In this document: positions 1-5,806 of the stretch, piece after piece
How positions within the stretch are numbered: the first letter of the stretch is position 1
How the letters are laid out: each line of letters opens with the position of its first letter
Notes under the pieces: model-generated
Seen by the model: the letters and a program-made list of their open reading frames with translations, nothing else
Told to the model about the DNA's origin: nothing
The model's database searches: none
DNA from: an uncultured Oscillospiraceae bacterium
GTDB taxonomy: Bacteria; Bacillota; Clostridia; Oscillospirales; Oscillospiraceae
Length of the DNA stretch: 9,448 nucleotides
Assembly: GCA_934565425.1 (NCBI GenBank)
Contig: CAKTHW010000061.1
Location: forward strand, 1 to 9,448
Direction: 5' to 3'
Translations under genes and position numbers: made by a program

Positions 1-27
1 CTCGCACACTTACCAGGCTGAGCAGTA

Positions 28-58
28 TTTTTTCTGACGTACACGCCGCCAGAAAAAA
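28..58. repeat. Inverted repeat with A/T-only outer arms
   Basis: TTTTTTCTG at 28-36 is matched by CAGAAAAAA at 50-58, a 9-base perfect inverted repeat around a 13-base centre. The T-run is on the 5' side and the A-run on the 3' side, the opposite of a rho-independent terminator on either strand. It is therefore more likely a protein-binding or structural element than a terminator. Its function is unknown. It lies about 90 bases before the aldehyde dehydrogenase start. Confidence 0.5.
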
Positions 59-72
59 TGAATTTGACTTTC

Positions 73-95
73 TTTCGTCACCGGAGGTGACGAAA
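73..95 (+). promoter_or_regulatory. Perfect palindrome enclosing a Shine-Dalgarno sequence
   Basis: TTTCGTCACC (73-82) and GGTGACGAAA (86-95) are perfect complements separated by GGA. The loop and right arm together read GGAGGTGA, an excellent match to the 16S rRNA anti-Shine-Dalgarno, so folding of the RNA would bury it. A GTG at 100 is spaced well enough to use this site and opens an 18-codon frame ending at 156. It could be a leader-peptide control element, an operator, or a member of a dispersed palindrome family. Only the structure is seen; the role is inferred. Confidence 0.5.
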
Positions 96-99
96 CTCT

Positions 100-156
100 G
101 TGAGACTTTTTGGTGAAACTTGCCTGTGGAAAAAGGAGAGAGCCTATGATTTCTGA
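100..156 (+). CDS. Possible 18-codon leader peptide upstream of the aldehyde dehydrogenase
   Basis: A GTG at 100 follows GGAGG (83-87) by 12 bases and opens a frame reading MRLFGETCLWKKERAYDF, with stop TGA at 154-156. The stop lies just inside the aldehyde dehydrogenase gene, whose ATG is at 146, so the frames overlap by 11 bases. This is the geometry of translational coupling. The peptide matches nothing I recognise and is short enough to have arisen by chance. The only support is the strong Shine-Dalgarno sequence, which otherwise has no gene to serve. Tentative. Confidence 0.2.
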   Translation: MRLFGETCLWKKERAYDF

Positions 157-1507
157 ACTGGTGGCAAGACAGCGGGCGTACTACGCCACAGGTGCGACTC
201 GGAGTTACGGCTTCCGCAAGGAAGCCCTGGCCAAGCTGGCCGGCGGTTTGGAGACCCATCAAGAAGCACTCTATCAGGCGCTGCAAGCGGATCTGAACAA
301 AACCCCCTGCGAGAGCCACTTGAGCGAGGTGGGCATGGTGCGCAGTGAGCTGCGCTATCACCAAAAGCACCTGCGCAAGTGGGCAAAACCAAAACGGGTG
401 CCCTCCGCCATTGGTCAACTGCCGGGACGGTGTTACACCGTCCCAGAACCCTACGGCGTGACCCTCATCATGGCGCCCTGGAACTATCCGGTGAACCTGT
501 GCCTGACCCCGCTCATCGGCGCCATTTCCGCCGGCAACACCGCCATCGTGAAGCCCTCCGCCGATGCTCCCGCCACCAGCCGTGCCATCGCCGACCTGAT
601 CGCCGACTGCTTCCCACCGGAGTACATCGCCGTGGCAGAAGGAGGCAGGGAAGTGGACGAGGCGCTGCTGGCGGAGCGGTTTGACTACATCTTCTTCACC
701 GGCAGCGTGCCGGTGGGCAAGGTGGTCATGGAGGCCGCCGCCAAGCATTTGACGCCAGTGACCCTGGAGCTGGGGGGCAAAAGCCCCGTCATCGTGGACG
801 AGAGCGCCAATATTCCACTGGCGGCTAAGCGCATCGCCTTTGGCAAGGTGTTGAATGCCGGTCAGACCTGCGTGGAGCCAGACTACCTGTTTATCCACAG
901 GGCTGTGCAAAACCACTTCCTGTCGTGCTATCAGCAGGCGCTGGACGCCTTTTTCCCACAAGGCGACCTGAGCCAGATGGCCACCATCGTCAACCGGCGC
1001 CACTACGAACGACTGAAAGGGCTGATGACCCAGGGGCGCATCCTCCTAGGCGGCCAGTGCGACGATGACCGGCGTTTCATCGCCCCCACCGTCATCGACC
1101 AGCTGACCTTTGACGCACCCATCATGCAGGAGGAGATCTTCGGGCCCATCCTGCCTCTGTTTCCCTACGATGATCTGGAGGAGTGCATTTGGTACATCAC
1201 CGCCCACGAGAGACCCTTGGCGCTGTACCTGTTCACCCAGCACAAGGCAGTCGTGGAGCAGGTTTTGAACCGCTGCTCCTTCGGCGGCGGCTGCATCAAT
1301 GACACCATCCTCCACCTGGCCAGCCAGCACCAGCCTTTCGGCGGGGTAGGGTACTCCGGCATGGGCAGCTACCACGGCAAGCAGACCTTTGACACCTTCA
1401 CCCACCAGCGCAGCGTGTTCCGGCAGAGCACGAAGGTGGACGTGCCCCTGCGGTATCCGCCCTATGGGGAGAAAAAGCTGGCGCTGCTGAAACGGGTGCT
1501 CAAGTGA
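146..1507 (+). CDS. NAD(P)-dependent aldehyde dehydrogenase, class 3 / fatty aldehyde type
   Basis: This is a cytoplasmic enzyme that oxidises aldehydes to carboxylic acids with NAD(P). The start chosen is ATG 146, because AAAAGGAGAG (131-140) sits correctly before it; a TTG at 110 would add 12 residues but has no well-placed ribosome site. The product is 453 aa, matching the class 3 family (about 450-460 aa, as in B. subtilis YwdH). It shows the APWNYP motif near residue 110, FTGS of the nucleotide-binding fold (T185-S187), the general-base glutamate in LELGG (E208), the catalytic cysteine in GQTC (C242), and EEIFGP and PFGG further on. There is no C-terminal membrane anchor, unlike the mammalian fatty aldehyde enzymes. 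The aliphatic or aromatic substrate cannot be read from the sequence. It has its own terminator and appears monocistronic. Confidence 0.93.
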   Translation: MISELVARQRAYYATGATRSYGFRKEALAKLAGGLETHQEALYQALQADLNKTPCESHLSEVGMVRSELRYHQKHLRKWAKPKRVPSAIGQLPGRCYTVPEPYGVTLIMAPWNYPVNLCLTPLIGAISAGNTAIVKPSADAPATSRAIADLIADCFPPEYIAVAEGGREVDEALLAERFDYIFFTGSVPVGKVVMEAAAKHLTPVTLELGGKSPVIVDESANIPLAAKRIAFGKVLNAGQTCVEPDYLFIHRAVQNHFLSCYQQALDAFFPQGDLSQMATIVNRRHYERLKGLMTQGRILLGGQCDDDRRFIAPTVIDQLTFDAPIMQEEIFGPILPLFPYDDLEECIWYITAHERPLALYLFTQHKAVVEQVLNRCSFGGGCINDTILHLASQHQPFGGVGYSGMGSYHGKQTFDTFTHQRSVFRQSTKVDVPLRYPPYGEKKLALLKRVLK

Positions 1508-1512
1508 AAAGA

Positions 1513-1550
1513 AAAAAACTGCGTATGGGGTCAGTCATACGCAGTTTTTT
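1513..1550. terminator. Rho-independent terminator of the aldehyde dehydrogenase gene
   Basis: ACTGCGTATG (1518-1527) pairs with CATACGCAGT (1536-1545) around an 8-base loop. It is preceded by seven A and followed by a T-run to 1550. It starts 5 bases after the stop codon. The A-run makes it potentially bidirectional, so it could also stop any read-through from the tRNA-Gln gene on the other strand. Confidence 0.92.
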
Positions 1551-1559
1551 CCAGAAGTT

Positions 1560-1592
1560 TTGTGCAGCAGTTGTGCACGACTTGTGCGCCAA
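1560..1592. repeat. Three direct TTGTGC repeats at exact 11-base spacing
   Basis: TTGTGC begins at 1560, 1571 and 1582, giving units TTGTGCAGCAG, TTGTGCACGAC and TTGTGCGCCAA. The period is close to one helical turn. The repeats lie between two convergent terminators, outside any gene. The middle unit contains the palindrome GTGCAC. No known binding protein is recognised, and the units do not match a DnaA box. Confidence 0.5.
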
Positions 1593-1631
1593 GCCAAATG
1601 TGAGCTGTTTATGAATGGGTGAAAAGTTAGA

Positions 1632-1667
1632 AAAAAGCCTGTGATTGAAGCCAATCACAGGCTTTTT
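1632..1667 (-). terminator. Rho-independent terminator of the tRNA-Gln gene
   Basis: On the minus strand AAAAAGCCTGTGATT and its complement form a 15-base-pair stem around a 6-base loop (1647-1652), ending in a T-run that reaches 1631. The hairpin begins at the final A of the encoded CCA end, so the mature tRNA and the terminator are practically adjacent. Confidence 0.9.
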
Positions 1668-1740
1668 GGCAGCGGAAGAAGGATTCGAACCCTCACATAC
1701 AGAGTCAGAGTCTGCTGTGCTACCCTTACACAATTCCGCT
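1667..1740 (-). tRNA. tRNA-Gln, anticodon CTG, CCA encoded
   Basis: The minus strand folds as a full cloverleaf. The acceptor stem is AGCGGAA/TTCCGCT, the D stem GTGT/GCAC, and the anticodon stem GCAGA/TCTGT around loop CTCTGAC. The anticodon CTG is at 1708-1706, the variable loop has four bases, and the T arm is GAGGG-TTCGAAT-CCTTC. The discriminator is G at 1670, followed by genomic CCA (1669-1667). It reads the glutamine codon CAG, which is common in GC-rich genes like those here. It has its own consensus promoter and terminator. In most Clostridia such a tRNA is mischarged by GluRS and then amidated by GatCAB; whether that applies here is inference. Confidence 0.95.
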
Positions 1741-1773
1741 ATTTGTTTGCGTCCCCTGCGGAACACTTTTACT

Positions 1774-1801
1774 ATTATACTCATTTTTCCCCGATTGTCA
1801 A
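1774..1801 (-). promoter_or_regulatory. Sigma-A promoter of tRNA-Gln (consensus -35 and -10)
   Basis: On the minus strand TTGACA (1801-1796) and TATAAT (1779-1774) are separated by 16 bases, both exact consensus hexamers. Transcription should start near 1767, about 27 bases before the tRNA 5' end. A promoter this good fits a stable-RNA gene. Confidence 0.88.
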
Positions 1802-1868
1802 CAACTATTTTCGATTTTTTTAGAATTTTTTTCTTTTTCTGATTTTTGCGGGAATTTCAAAAAAGCGC

Positions 1869-1897
1869 TTGACAAAAACCGCGTCTCATCCTATAAT
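1869..1897 (+). promoter_or_regulatory. Sigma-A promoter of tRNA-Leu (consensus -35 and -10)
   Basis: TTGACA (1869-1874) and TATAAT (1892-1897) are exact consensus hexamers with the ideal 17-base spacer. Start is expected near 1904, about 9 bases before the mature tRNA 5' end. The promoter points away from the equally strong tRNA-Gln promoter. The roughly 70 bases between their -35 boxes are very T/A-rich and contain no gene. Confidence 0.9.
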
Positions 1898-1912
1898 AAA
1901 TAACGCTAATTT

Positions 1913-1997
1913 GCGGATGTGCTGGAATAGGTAGACAGGCACGTTTGAGGGGCGTGTGTCAACCGACGTGTGAGTTCAAGTCTCATCATCCGCACCA
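1913..1997 (+). tRNA. tRNA-Leu, anticodon GAG, CCA encoded
   Basis: This is a class II tRNA of 85 bases including the encoded CCA (1995-1997). The acceptor stem is GCGGATG/CATCCGC with discriminator A at 1994. The D stem is CTG/CAG. The anticodon stem is CACGT/GCGTG around loop TTGAGGG, with anticodon GAG at 1947-1949. The long variable arm has a GTC/GAC stem, and the T arm is GTGAG-TTCAAGT-CTCAT. It reads CTC and CTT leucine codons. No repeated copy of its 3' end is present in the window, so there is no sign that an element has integrated at it here. Confidence 0.95.
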
Positions 1998-2002
1998 GAG
2001 CG

Positions 2003-2050
2003 AGCACGGCAGTTTTGATGCGAGGGCATCGAGAACTGCCGTGCTTTTTT
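2003..2050 (+). terminator. Rho-independent terminator of tRNA-Leu
   Basis: A 12-base-pair stem, AGCACGGCAGTT (2003-2014) with AACTGCCGTGCT (2034-2045), carries an inner 5-base-pair stem GATGC/GCATC (2017-2030) with a GAGG loop. It ends in a run of T (2045-2050). It begins 5 bases after the CCA end. It separates the tRNA from the acetyltransferase gene downstream. Confidence 0.93.
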
Positions 2051-2121
2051 GATGGTATCGCCCAGATCGGGGCATCCTAATCTGTCGTACGGCAGGTTGG
2101 AATCTGGATAGGAGGAGCAGG

Positions 2122-2721
2122 ATGAATCTAGAGGAACAAAAGAAATGGATGTTGAGTGGGAAGATGTACGATGATCTAACGGACGAATTGGTAGCGGCAC
2201 GGGAAAGAGCGGTATTGCTGACCAATGAATATAACGCGAGCTTTGGGAAAGCACCGGAAGTGCGAGAGGCGCTGCTGAAGAAGCTGTTAAAATCCGTCGG
2301 GAAAGGGGTTCACTTTGAACCAAATTTCCGATGTGAGTTTGGGTATCATATTTCCATCGGAGATCATTTTTACGCAAACTTCGATTGCATCATGCTGGAT
2401 GGCGGAGGCATTGAGATCGGGGACAATGTGCTTTTGGGTCCGAGGGTCGGCATCTACACCTCCAACCACGCGATCGACGCATGGGAGCGTGTCCACGGCG
2501 CCTGCTATGCCAAGCCGGTCAAGATTGGAAACAATGTCTGGGTCGGAGCGGGGGTGCACATCAATCAAGGGGTGACCATAGGGGACAATACCATCATCGG
2601 TTCCGGAAGCGTCATCACAAAGGATATCCCGTCAAATGTGATCGCGGCAGGGGTGCCATGCAAAGTCATTCGCAGCATAACGGAAGCAGATAAAACCGGC
2701 TACCGTCCGTCCCAATGGTGA
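2122..2721 (+). CDS. Sugar O-acetyltransferase, LacA/Maa (left-handed beta-helix) family
   Basis: It transfers acetyl from acetyl-CoA to a sugar hydroxyl, and is probably cytoplasmic. The product is 199 aa, the usual family length. GGAGG at 2111-2115 sits 6 bases before the ATG. The N-terminal helical part (about 1-60, starting EEQKKWMLSGKMYD) is the maltose acetyltransferase domain. From about residue 65, hexapeptide repeats such as IEIGDN, VKIGNN and VTIGDN form the helix. H116 in TSNHAID matches the catalytic histidine of LacA, and GVPCKVIR closes the domain. The substrate is unknown; lacA, maa and nodL homologues look alike. The gene is less GC-rich than gltX: in one 60-base line of each I counted 30 G+C here against 43 in gltX. 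No clear promoter lies in the 70 bases between the tRNA-Leu terminator and this gene. Confidence 0.93.
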   Translation: MNLEEQKKWMLSGKMYDDLTDELVAARERAVLLTNEYNASFGKAPEVREALLKKLLKSVGKGVHFEPNFRCEFGYHISIGDHFYANFDCIMLDGGGIEIGDNVLLGPRVGIYTSNHAIDAWERVHGACYAKPVKIGNNVWVGAGVHINQGVTIGDNTIIGSGSVITKDIPSNVIAAGVPCKVIRSITEADKTGYRPSQW

Positions 2722-2751
2722 GTCGCTTCCGACTTGTCCTTGTCACAGCAT

Positions 2752-2784
2752 AAAACCGGGAACGGCAAGCCATTCCCGGTTTTT
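2752..2784. terminator. Bidirectional terminator between convergent genes
   Basis: AAAACCGGGAA (2752-2762) pairs with TTCCCGGTTTT (2773-2783) around a 10-base loop, with T-runs in both reading directions. It can end the acetyltransferase transcript on the plus strand and the carbonic anhydrase transcript on the minus strand, whose stop codon is 6 bases to the right. Confidence 0.92.
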
Positions 2785-2789
2785 CCACG

Positions 2790-3425
2790 TCAATCCTGCA
2801 AAAAGTCCACGTGCCCACTGTGGATGTCATAGATGGCGGCGGCGAACTCCACCTTGCCCGCCTGGTGCAGCTCCTTCAAAATAGGGCTGCGACCCAACGT
2901 GGCCAGGGCGTGGAGGGTGTTCTTGCGCACTGCCTGATGGGGGTCGGTCTCACCGGCGATGGCGTCCCGGATCTCCGCCAGGATAGCGGCCAGACCGCCC
3001 TTCTCCTGTGCTGGGGTCAGGGCCGTCCCCACCGCGCCGCAGCCGGTGTGTCCCATGACCACCACCAGGGGCGTCTCCAGGTGCTCCACAGCGTATTCTA
3101 CGCTGCCCAGGGCGAAATCACTGATGAGGTTGCCTGCGTTGCGGACGATGAACAGCTCCCCGATGCCCGCGTGGAAGATGTGCTCCGGCGGCACACGGGA
3201 GTCGCTGCAGCAGACGATGACCGCCAGGGGAGACTGGCCGTTCTTGGCCGTGCCCTCCCGCAGTTCCTGGCTCAGCACGGCCGGGTTGGCGGGGATGGTC
3301 TTGTAGCCGCTGTTGCCCTCCATGAGCCGGTCCAGATGCCGCAGGGCGGCCTGGTCGAAGATGGTCTTTTCCCCGGACACCGCCTGTGCGCCGAAGGAGA
3401 GGATGGATTCCAGTTCCTGTTTCAT
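2790..3425 (-). CDS. Beta-class carbonic anhydrase
   Basis: A zinc enzyme that interconverts CO2 and bicarbonate, supplying bicarbonate for carboxylases and buffering pH; cytoplasmic. The 211-aa product has the family signature in order. CCSDSRVPPE holds the zinc-ligand cysteine C73 and the D75/R77 dyad. HTGCGAV holds the other two ligands, H126 and C129. RNAGN (95-99) and the following helix with SVEYAVEHL are also typical. The ATG at 3425 is preceded on the minus strand by AAGGAGG at correct spacing. Length and motifs are complete, so it should be active. It is transcribed alone, from a promoter diverging from that of gltX, and ends at a terminator shared with the acetyltransferase. Confidence 0.95.
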   Translation of the reverse strand: MKQELESILSFGAQAVSGEKTIFDQAALRHLDRLMEGNSGYKTIPANPAVLSQELREGTAKNGQSPLAVIVCCSDSRVPPEHIFHAGIGELFIVRNAGNLISDFALGSVEYAVEHLETPLVVVMGHTGCGAVGTALTPAQEKGGLAAILAEIRDAIAGETDPHQAVRKNTLHALATLGRSPILKELHQAGKVEFAAAIYDIHSGHVDFLQD

Positions 3426-3460
3426 AGAGAACCTCCTTGCTTGGGTTTGAAAATACCACT

Positions 3461-3489
3461 ATTATAAACAGTTTCTCCCTGCTTGGAAA
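3461..3489 (-). promoter_or_regulatory. Likely promoter of the carbonic anhydrase gene
   Basis: The minus strand has an exact -10 TATAAT (3466-3461) and, 17 bases upstream, TTTCCA (3489-3484), which matches four of six -35 positions. Start would be near 3454, leaving a short leader of about 30 bases with the ribosome site. Confidence 0.65.
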
Positions 3490-3496
3490 GAGGAAC

Positions 3497-3521
3497 GGGG
3501 GAAAAAGTGGGGGAGCGGGGG
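3497..3521 (+). other. Three G5 runs in the carbonic anhydrase / gltX intergenic region
   Basis: Runs of five G occur at 3497-3501, 3509-3513 and 3517-3521, in a purine-only setting apart from one T and one C. They lie between the two divergent promoters, about 30 bases before the gltX -35 box. Splitting the runs would allow a two-tetrad G-quadruplex; a three-tetrad one would need the GGG near 3543. Function unknown. Confidence 0.4.
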
Positions 3522-3550
3522 AGAATTTGTGCAGGTTGACCGGGAGAGAC

Positions 3551-3579
3551 TTGACAAGGTGGGCGGAAAAAAATAGAAT
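3551..3579 (+). promoter_or_regulatory. Sigma-A promoter of gltX
   Basis: TTGACA (3551-3556, exact) and TAGAAT (3574-3579, five of six) are separated by 17 bases. Start is expected near 3586, giving a leader of about 24 bases that contains the ribosome site. There is no room for a T-box, so this synthetase gene does not appear to be tRNA-regulated. Confidence 0.85.
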
Positions 3580-3609
3580 AACGGAGTAGAAGAATAGGAG
3601 GAAACTACC

Positions 3610-5130
3610 GTGAAATTAGATTATCAATGGTTTGAAGATATGGAAGCACGCATCCCCAAGGGCGAGGTCCGCACCCGGTTCGCCCCCTCTCCCACCGGCT
3701 ACATGCACGTGGGCAACCTGCGTACCGCCCTCTACACCTACCTCATCGCCCGCCACAACCAGGGCAAGTTCATCCTGCGCATCGAGGACACCGACCAGAA
3801 CCGTCAGGTGGAGGACGCCGTGGCCGTCATCCAGCGCACCATGGAGAGCTGCCACCTGGACTACGACGAAGGCCCCGACGTGGGCGGCCCCGTTGGCCCC
3901 TATGTCCAGACCGAGCGGATGTCTTATTATCAGAAGTACGCCGAGCTGCTGGTGGAAAAGGGTCTGGCCTATCGCTGCTTCTGCTCTGAGGAGCGCCTGG
4001 AACAGCTGCGGGAAGCCGCTGCCGCTGAGGGCAAAGTGGCCAAGTACGACGGTCATTGCAGCCACCTGAGCCAGGAGGAGATCGACGCCAAGCTGGCAGC
4101 TGGGGAACCCTATGTCATCCGTCAGAAGATCCCCGCCGGTCACACCACCTTCCACGATGCCGTCTACGGCGACGTGACCGTGGATAACGCCGACCTGGAC
4201 GATCAGGTTTTGATCAAGTCCGACGGACTGCCCACCTACAACTTCGCCAACGTCATCGATGACCACCTCATGGGTATCACCCACGTGGTCAGAGGCAGCG
4301 AATACCTGTCCTCTTCCCCCAAGTACAACCTGCTCTACGAGGCTTTCGGCTGGGACATCCCCACCTACGTCCACTGCGCCTCCGTCATGATCACTGACCC
4401 GGAGACCAAGACCGTCCGCAAGATGTCCAAGCGTCACGGCGACCCCTCCTATGAAGACCTGCTGAAGATGGGTTACCTGTCCGACGCCATCCTGAACTAC
4501 GTGACCATGCTGGGCTGGAGCCCCAAGGGTGACATCGCCGAACAGGAGTTCTTCACCATGGAAGAGCTGATCCGCGTGTTCGACATCGACGGCATCTCCA
4601 AGTCTCCCTCCGCCTTCGACATGGAAAAGCTGAAGTATTTCAACAGCCACTACATCCGTTCCATGACCCCGGAGGAATTTGCCAAGGCAGCCGAGCCCTA
4701 CATCCGCCAGACCGTCCAGAACCCCAACGTGGACGTGGCCGAGATCGCCGACCTGCTCCACCAGCGCACCGAGACCATGAACGAGATCCCGGAAAAGGTG
4801 GACTTCTTCGACAAGCTGCCCGACTACGACATCGCCCTCTACACCCACAAAAAGTCCAAGACCAACGCCGAGATTTCCCTGGAAATGCTCCAGACCATCC
4901 TGCCCCGTTTCGAGGCACTGGAACCCTGGGAACCGGACGGCATCAAGGCGGTCATGACCGACCTGGCCGCAGAGCTGGAAGTGAAGAACGCCAAGATCAT
5001 GTGGCCTGTCCGCATCGCCATCGCCGGCAAGGCTGTCACCCCCGGTGGCGCGGTGGAGATCGCACACATCCTGGGCAAGGAAGAGTCCATCGCCCGGATG
5101 AAGCAGGGCATCGAGAAGCTCAGCGTGTAA
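3610..5130 (+). CDS. gltX: Glutamyl-tRNA synthetase
   Basis: A class I aminoacyl-tRNA synthetase that attaches glutamate to tRNA-Glu, and in many Firmicutes also to tRNA-Gln. The start is GTG 3610, 8 bases after a perfect AGGAGG (3596-3601); the next ATG (3640) has no ribosome site. The 506-aa product has RTRFAPSPTG (21-30) leading into the HIGH-equivalent HVGN (33-36). A zinc-site pattern CFC (C123, C125) is followed by C150 and H152. RGSEYL (229-233 region) and KMSKR (271-275) complete the catalytic core, and the C-terminal part from about 330 is the helical anticodon-binding region. The usual family start lies close to the RTRFAPSPTG motif, so this protein has about 17 extra N-terminal residues (KLDYQWFEDMEARIPKG). 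Discrimination between the two tRNAs cannot be settled from motifs alone. Probably co-transcribed with the YigZ-family gene 45 bases on. Confidence 0.97.
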   Translation: MKLDYQWFEDMEARIPKGEVRTRFAPSPTGYMHVGNLRTALYTYLIARHNQGKFILRIEDTDQNRQVEDAVAVIQRTMESCHLDYDEGPDVGGPVGPYVQTERMSYYQKYAELLVEKGLAYRCFCSEERLEQLREAAAAEGKVAKYDGHCSHLSQEEIDAKLAAGEPYVIRQKIPAGHTTFHDAVYGDVTVDNADLDDQVLIKSDGLPTYNFANVIDDHLMGITHVVRGSEYLSSSPKYNLLYEAFGWDIPTYVHCASVMITDPETKTVRKMSKRHGDPSYEDLLKMGYLSDAILNYVTMLGWSPKGDIAEQEFFTMEELIRVFDIDGISKSPSAFDMEKLKYFNSHYIRSMTPEEFAKAAEPYIRQTVQNPNVDVAEIADLLHQRTETMNEIPEKVDFFDKLPDYDIALYTHKKSKTNAEISLEMLQTILPRFEALEPWEPDGIKAVMTDLAAELEVKNAKIMWPVRIAIAGKAVTPGGAVEIAHILGKEESIARMKQGIEKLSV

Positions 5131-5175
5131 TCTATTGAAAAATCCTCCGGCCAAGCCGGGAAAGCAGGTGTGCTT

Positions 5176-5802
5176 ATGACCGAATATTATATCCCCACCG
5201 GCCCCGGTGACGCCGAGTATGTGGAAAAACGCTCCCGATTCCTGGGCAAGGTGCGCCACGTGGAGAGCGAAGAGGAAGCCAGAGCCTTCATCGAGGCCAT
5301 GAAAAAGCAGTACCACGACGCCCGCCACAACTGCTGGTGTTACCTGCTGAAAAACGGCGTCCTCCGCTACAGCGACGACGGCGAGCCTCAGGGCACCGCT
5401 GGACAGCCTATGCTGGAGGTGTTCAATCGGGAAGGGGTCACCGACGTGGTCTGCGTGGTCACCCGCTATTTCGGCGGCGTCCTCCTGGGCGCAGGCCCCC
5501 TCCTGCGGGCCTACCAGACCACCGCCAAGGAGACCCTCAACGCCGCAGGCGTCTCCGTGGTGCGCCGTTGGGTGGAGCTGACCATCCCCTGCGGCTACAA
5601 CCTGCTGGGCAAGCTGACCCAGGAGATCCCCCTGTGGGACGGCATCGTAACGGATACCGAGTACGGCGCCGACGTGACCATCAAAGCCCTCCTGCCGGAA
5701 GGGAAGGAAGGGGAGTTCGCCAAACGGGTGCTGGACTTGACCTCCGGCACCGTGCAGGCCACGGTCACAGGCGAGTCGTTGAAGGCTGTGCCTGTCCGAT
5801 GA
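5176..5802 (+). CDS. yigZ: YigZ/YvyE (IMPACT, UPF0029) family protein
   Basis: A conserved cytoplasmic protein related to the N-terminal domain of eukaryotic IMPACT; its exact bacterial role is not settled, though a translation-linked one has been proposed. The start chosen is ATG 5176, with AGGTG five bases upstream; a GTG at 5170 would add two residues. The product is 208 aa, the family norm. The N-terminal UPF0029 domain carries YSDDGEPQGTAG (about 65-76) and VVTRYFGGVLLGAGPLLRAY (95-114), both diagnostic. The C-terminal part (about 130-200) corresponds to the small ferredoxin-like DUF1949 domain. It follows gltX by 45 bases with a weak hairpin (CCGGC-CAA-GCCGG) but no T-run, so an operon with gltX is likely. 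A strong terminator follows directly. Confidence 0.93.
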   Translation: MTEYYIPTGPGDAEYVEKRSRFLGKVRHVESEEEARAFIEAMKKQYHDARHNCWCYLLKNGVLRYSDDGEPQGTAGQPMLEVFNREGVTDVVCVVTRYFGGVLLGAGPLLRAYQTTAKETLNAAGVSVVRRWVELTIPCGYNLLGKLTQEIPLWDGIVTDTEYGADVTIKALLPEGKEGEFAKRVLDLTSGTVQATVTGESLKAVPVR

Positions 5803-5806
5803 GCGC

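Noticed and set aside
110..145. Longer aldehyde dehydrogenase start at TTG 110 or GTG 113
   Set aside because: No ribosome site lies at a workable distance, while ATG 146 has AAAAGGAGAG directly upstream and gives the normal family length.
1500..1842. Small frames across the tRNA-Gln region on both strands
   Set aside because: They are translations of the tRNA gene and its terminators; peptides such as GSNPSSA are what a tRNA T-arm gives when translated.
1913..2121. tRNA-Leu as an integration site (attB) for a mobile element
   Set aside because: No integrase and no second copy of the tRNA 3' end are present in the window, so only the acetyltransferase composition hints at transfer.
1976..2377. 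Minus-strand frame of 133 codons over the tRNA-Leu 3' end and the acetyltransferase start
   Set aside because: It runs through a tRNA end, a terminator and a well-supported gene, has no ribosome site and shows no domain.
2811..3467. A 218-codon plus-strand frame opposite the carbonic anhydrase
   Set aside because: It is an antisense shadow; the minus strand has the complete zinc-site motifs, a good start and a promoter.
3586..3609. T-box or other tRNA-sensing leader before gltX
   Set aside because: The predicted leader is about 24 bases and contains only the ribosome site; there is no specifier loop or T-box sequence.
5147..5159. Hairpin CCGGC-CAA-GCCGG between gltX and the YigZ-family gene as a terminator
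   Set aside because: It is only five base pairs with no T-run after it, so it should not stop transcription; the two genes are more likely an operon.
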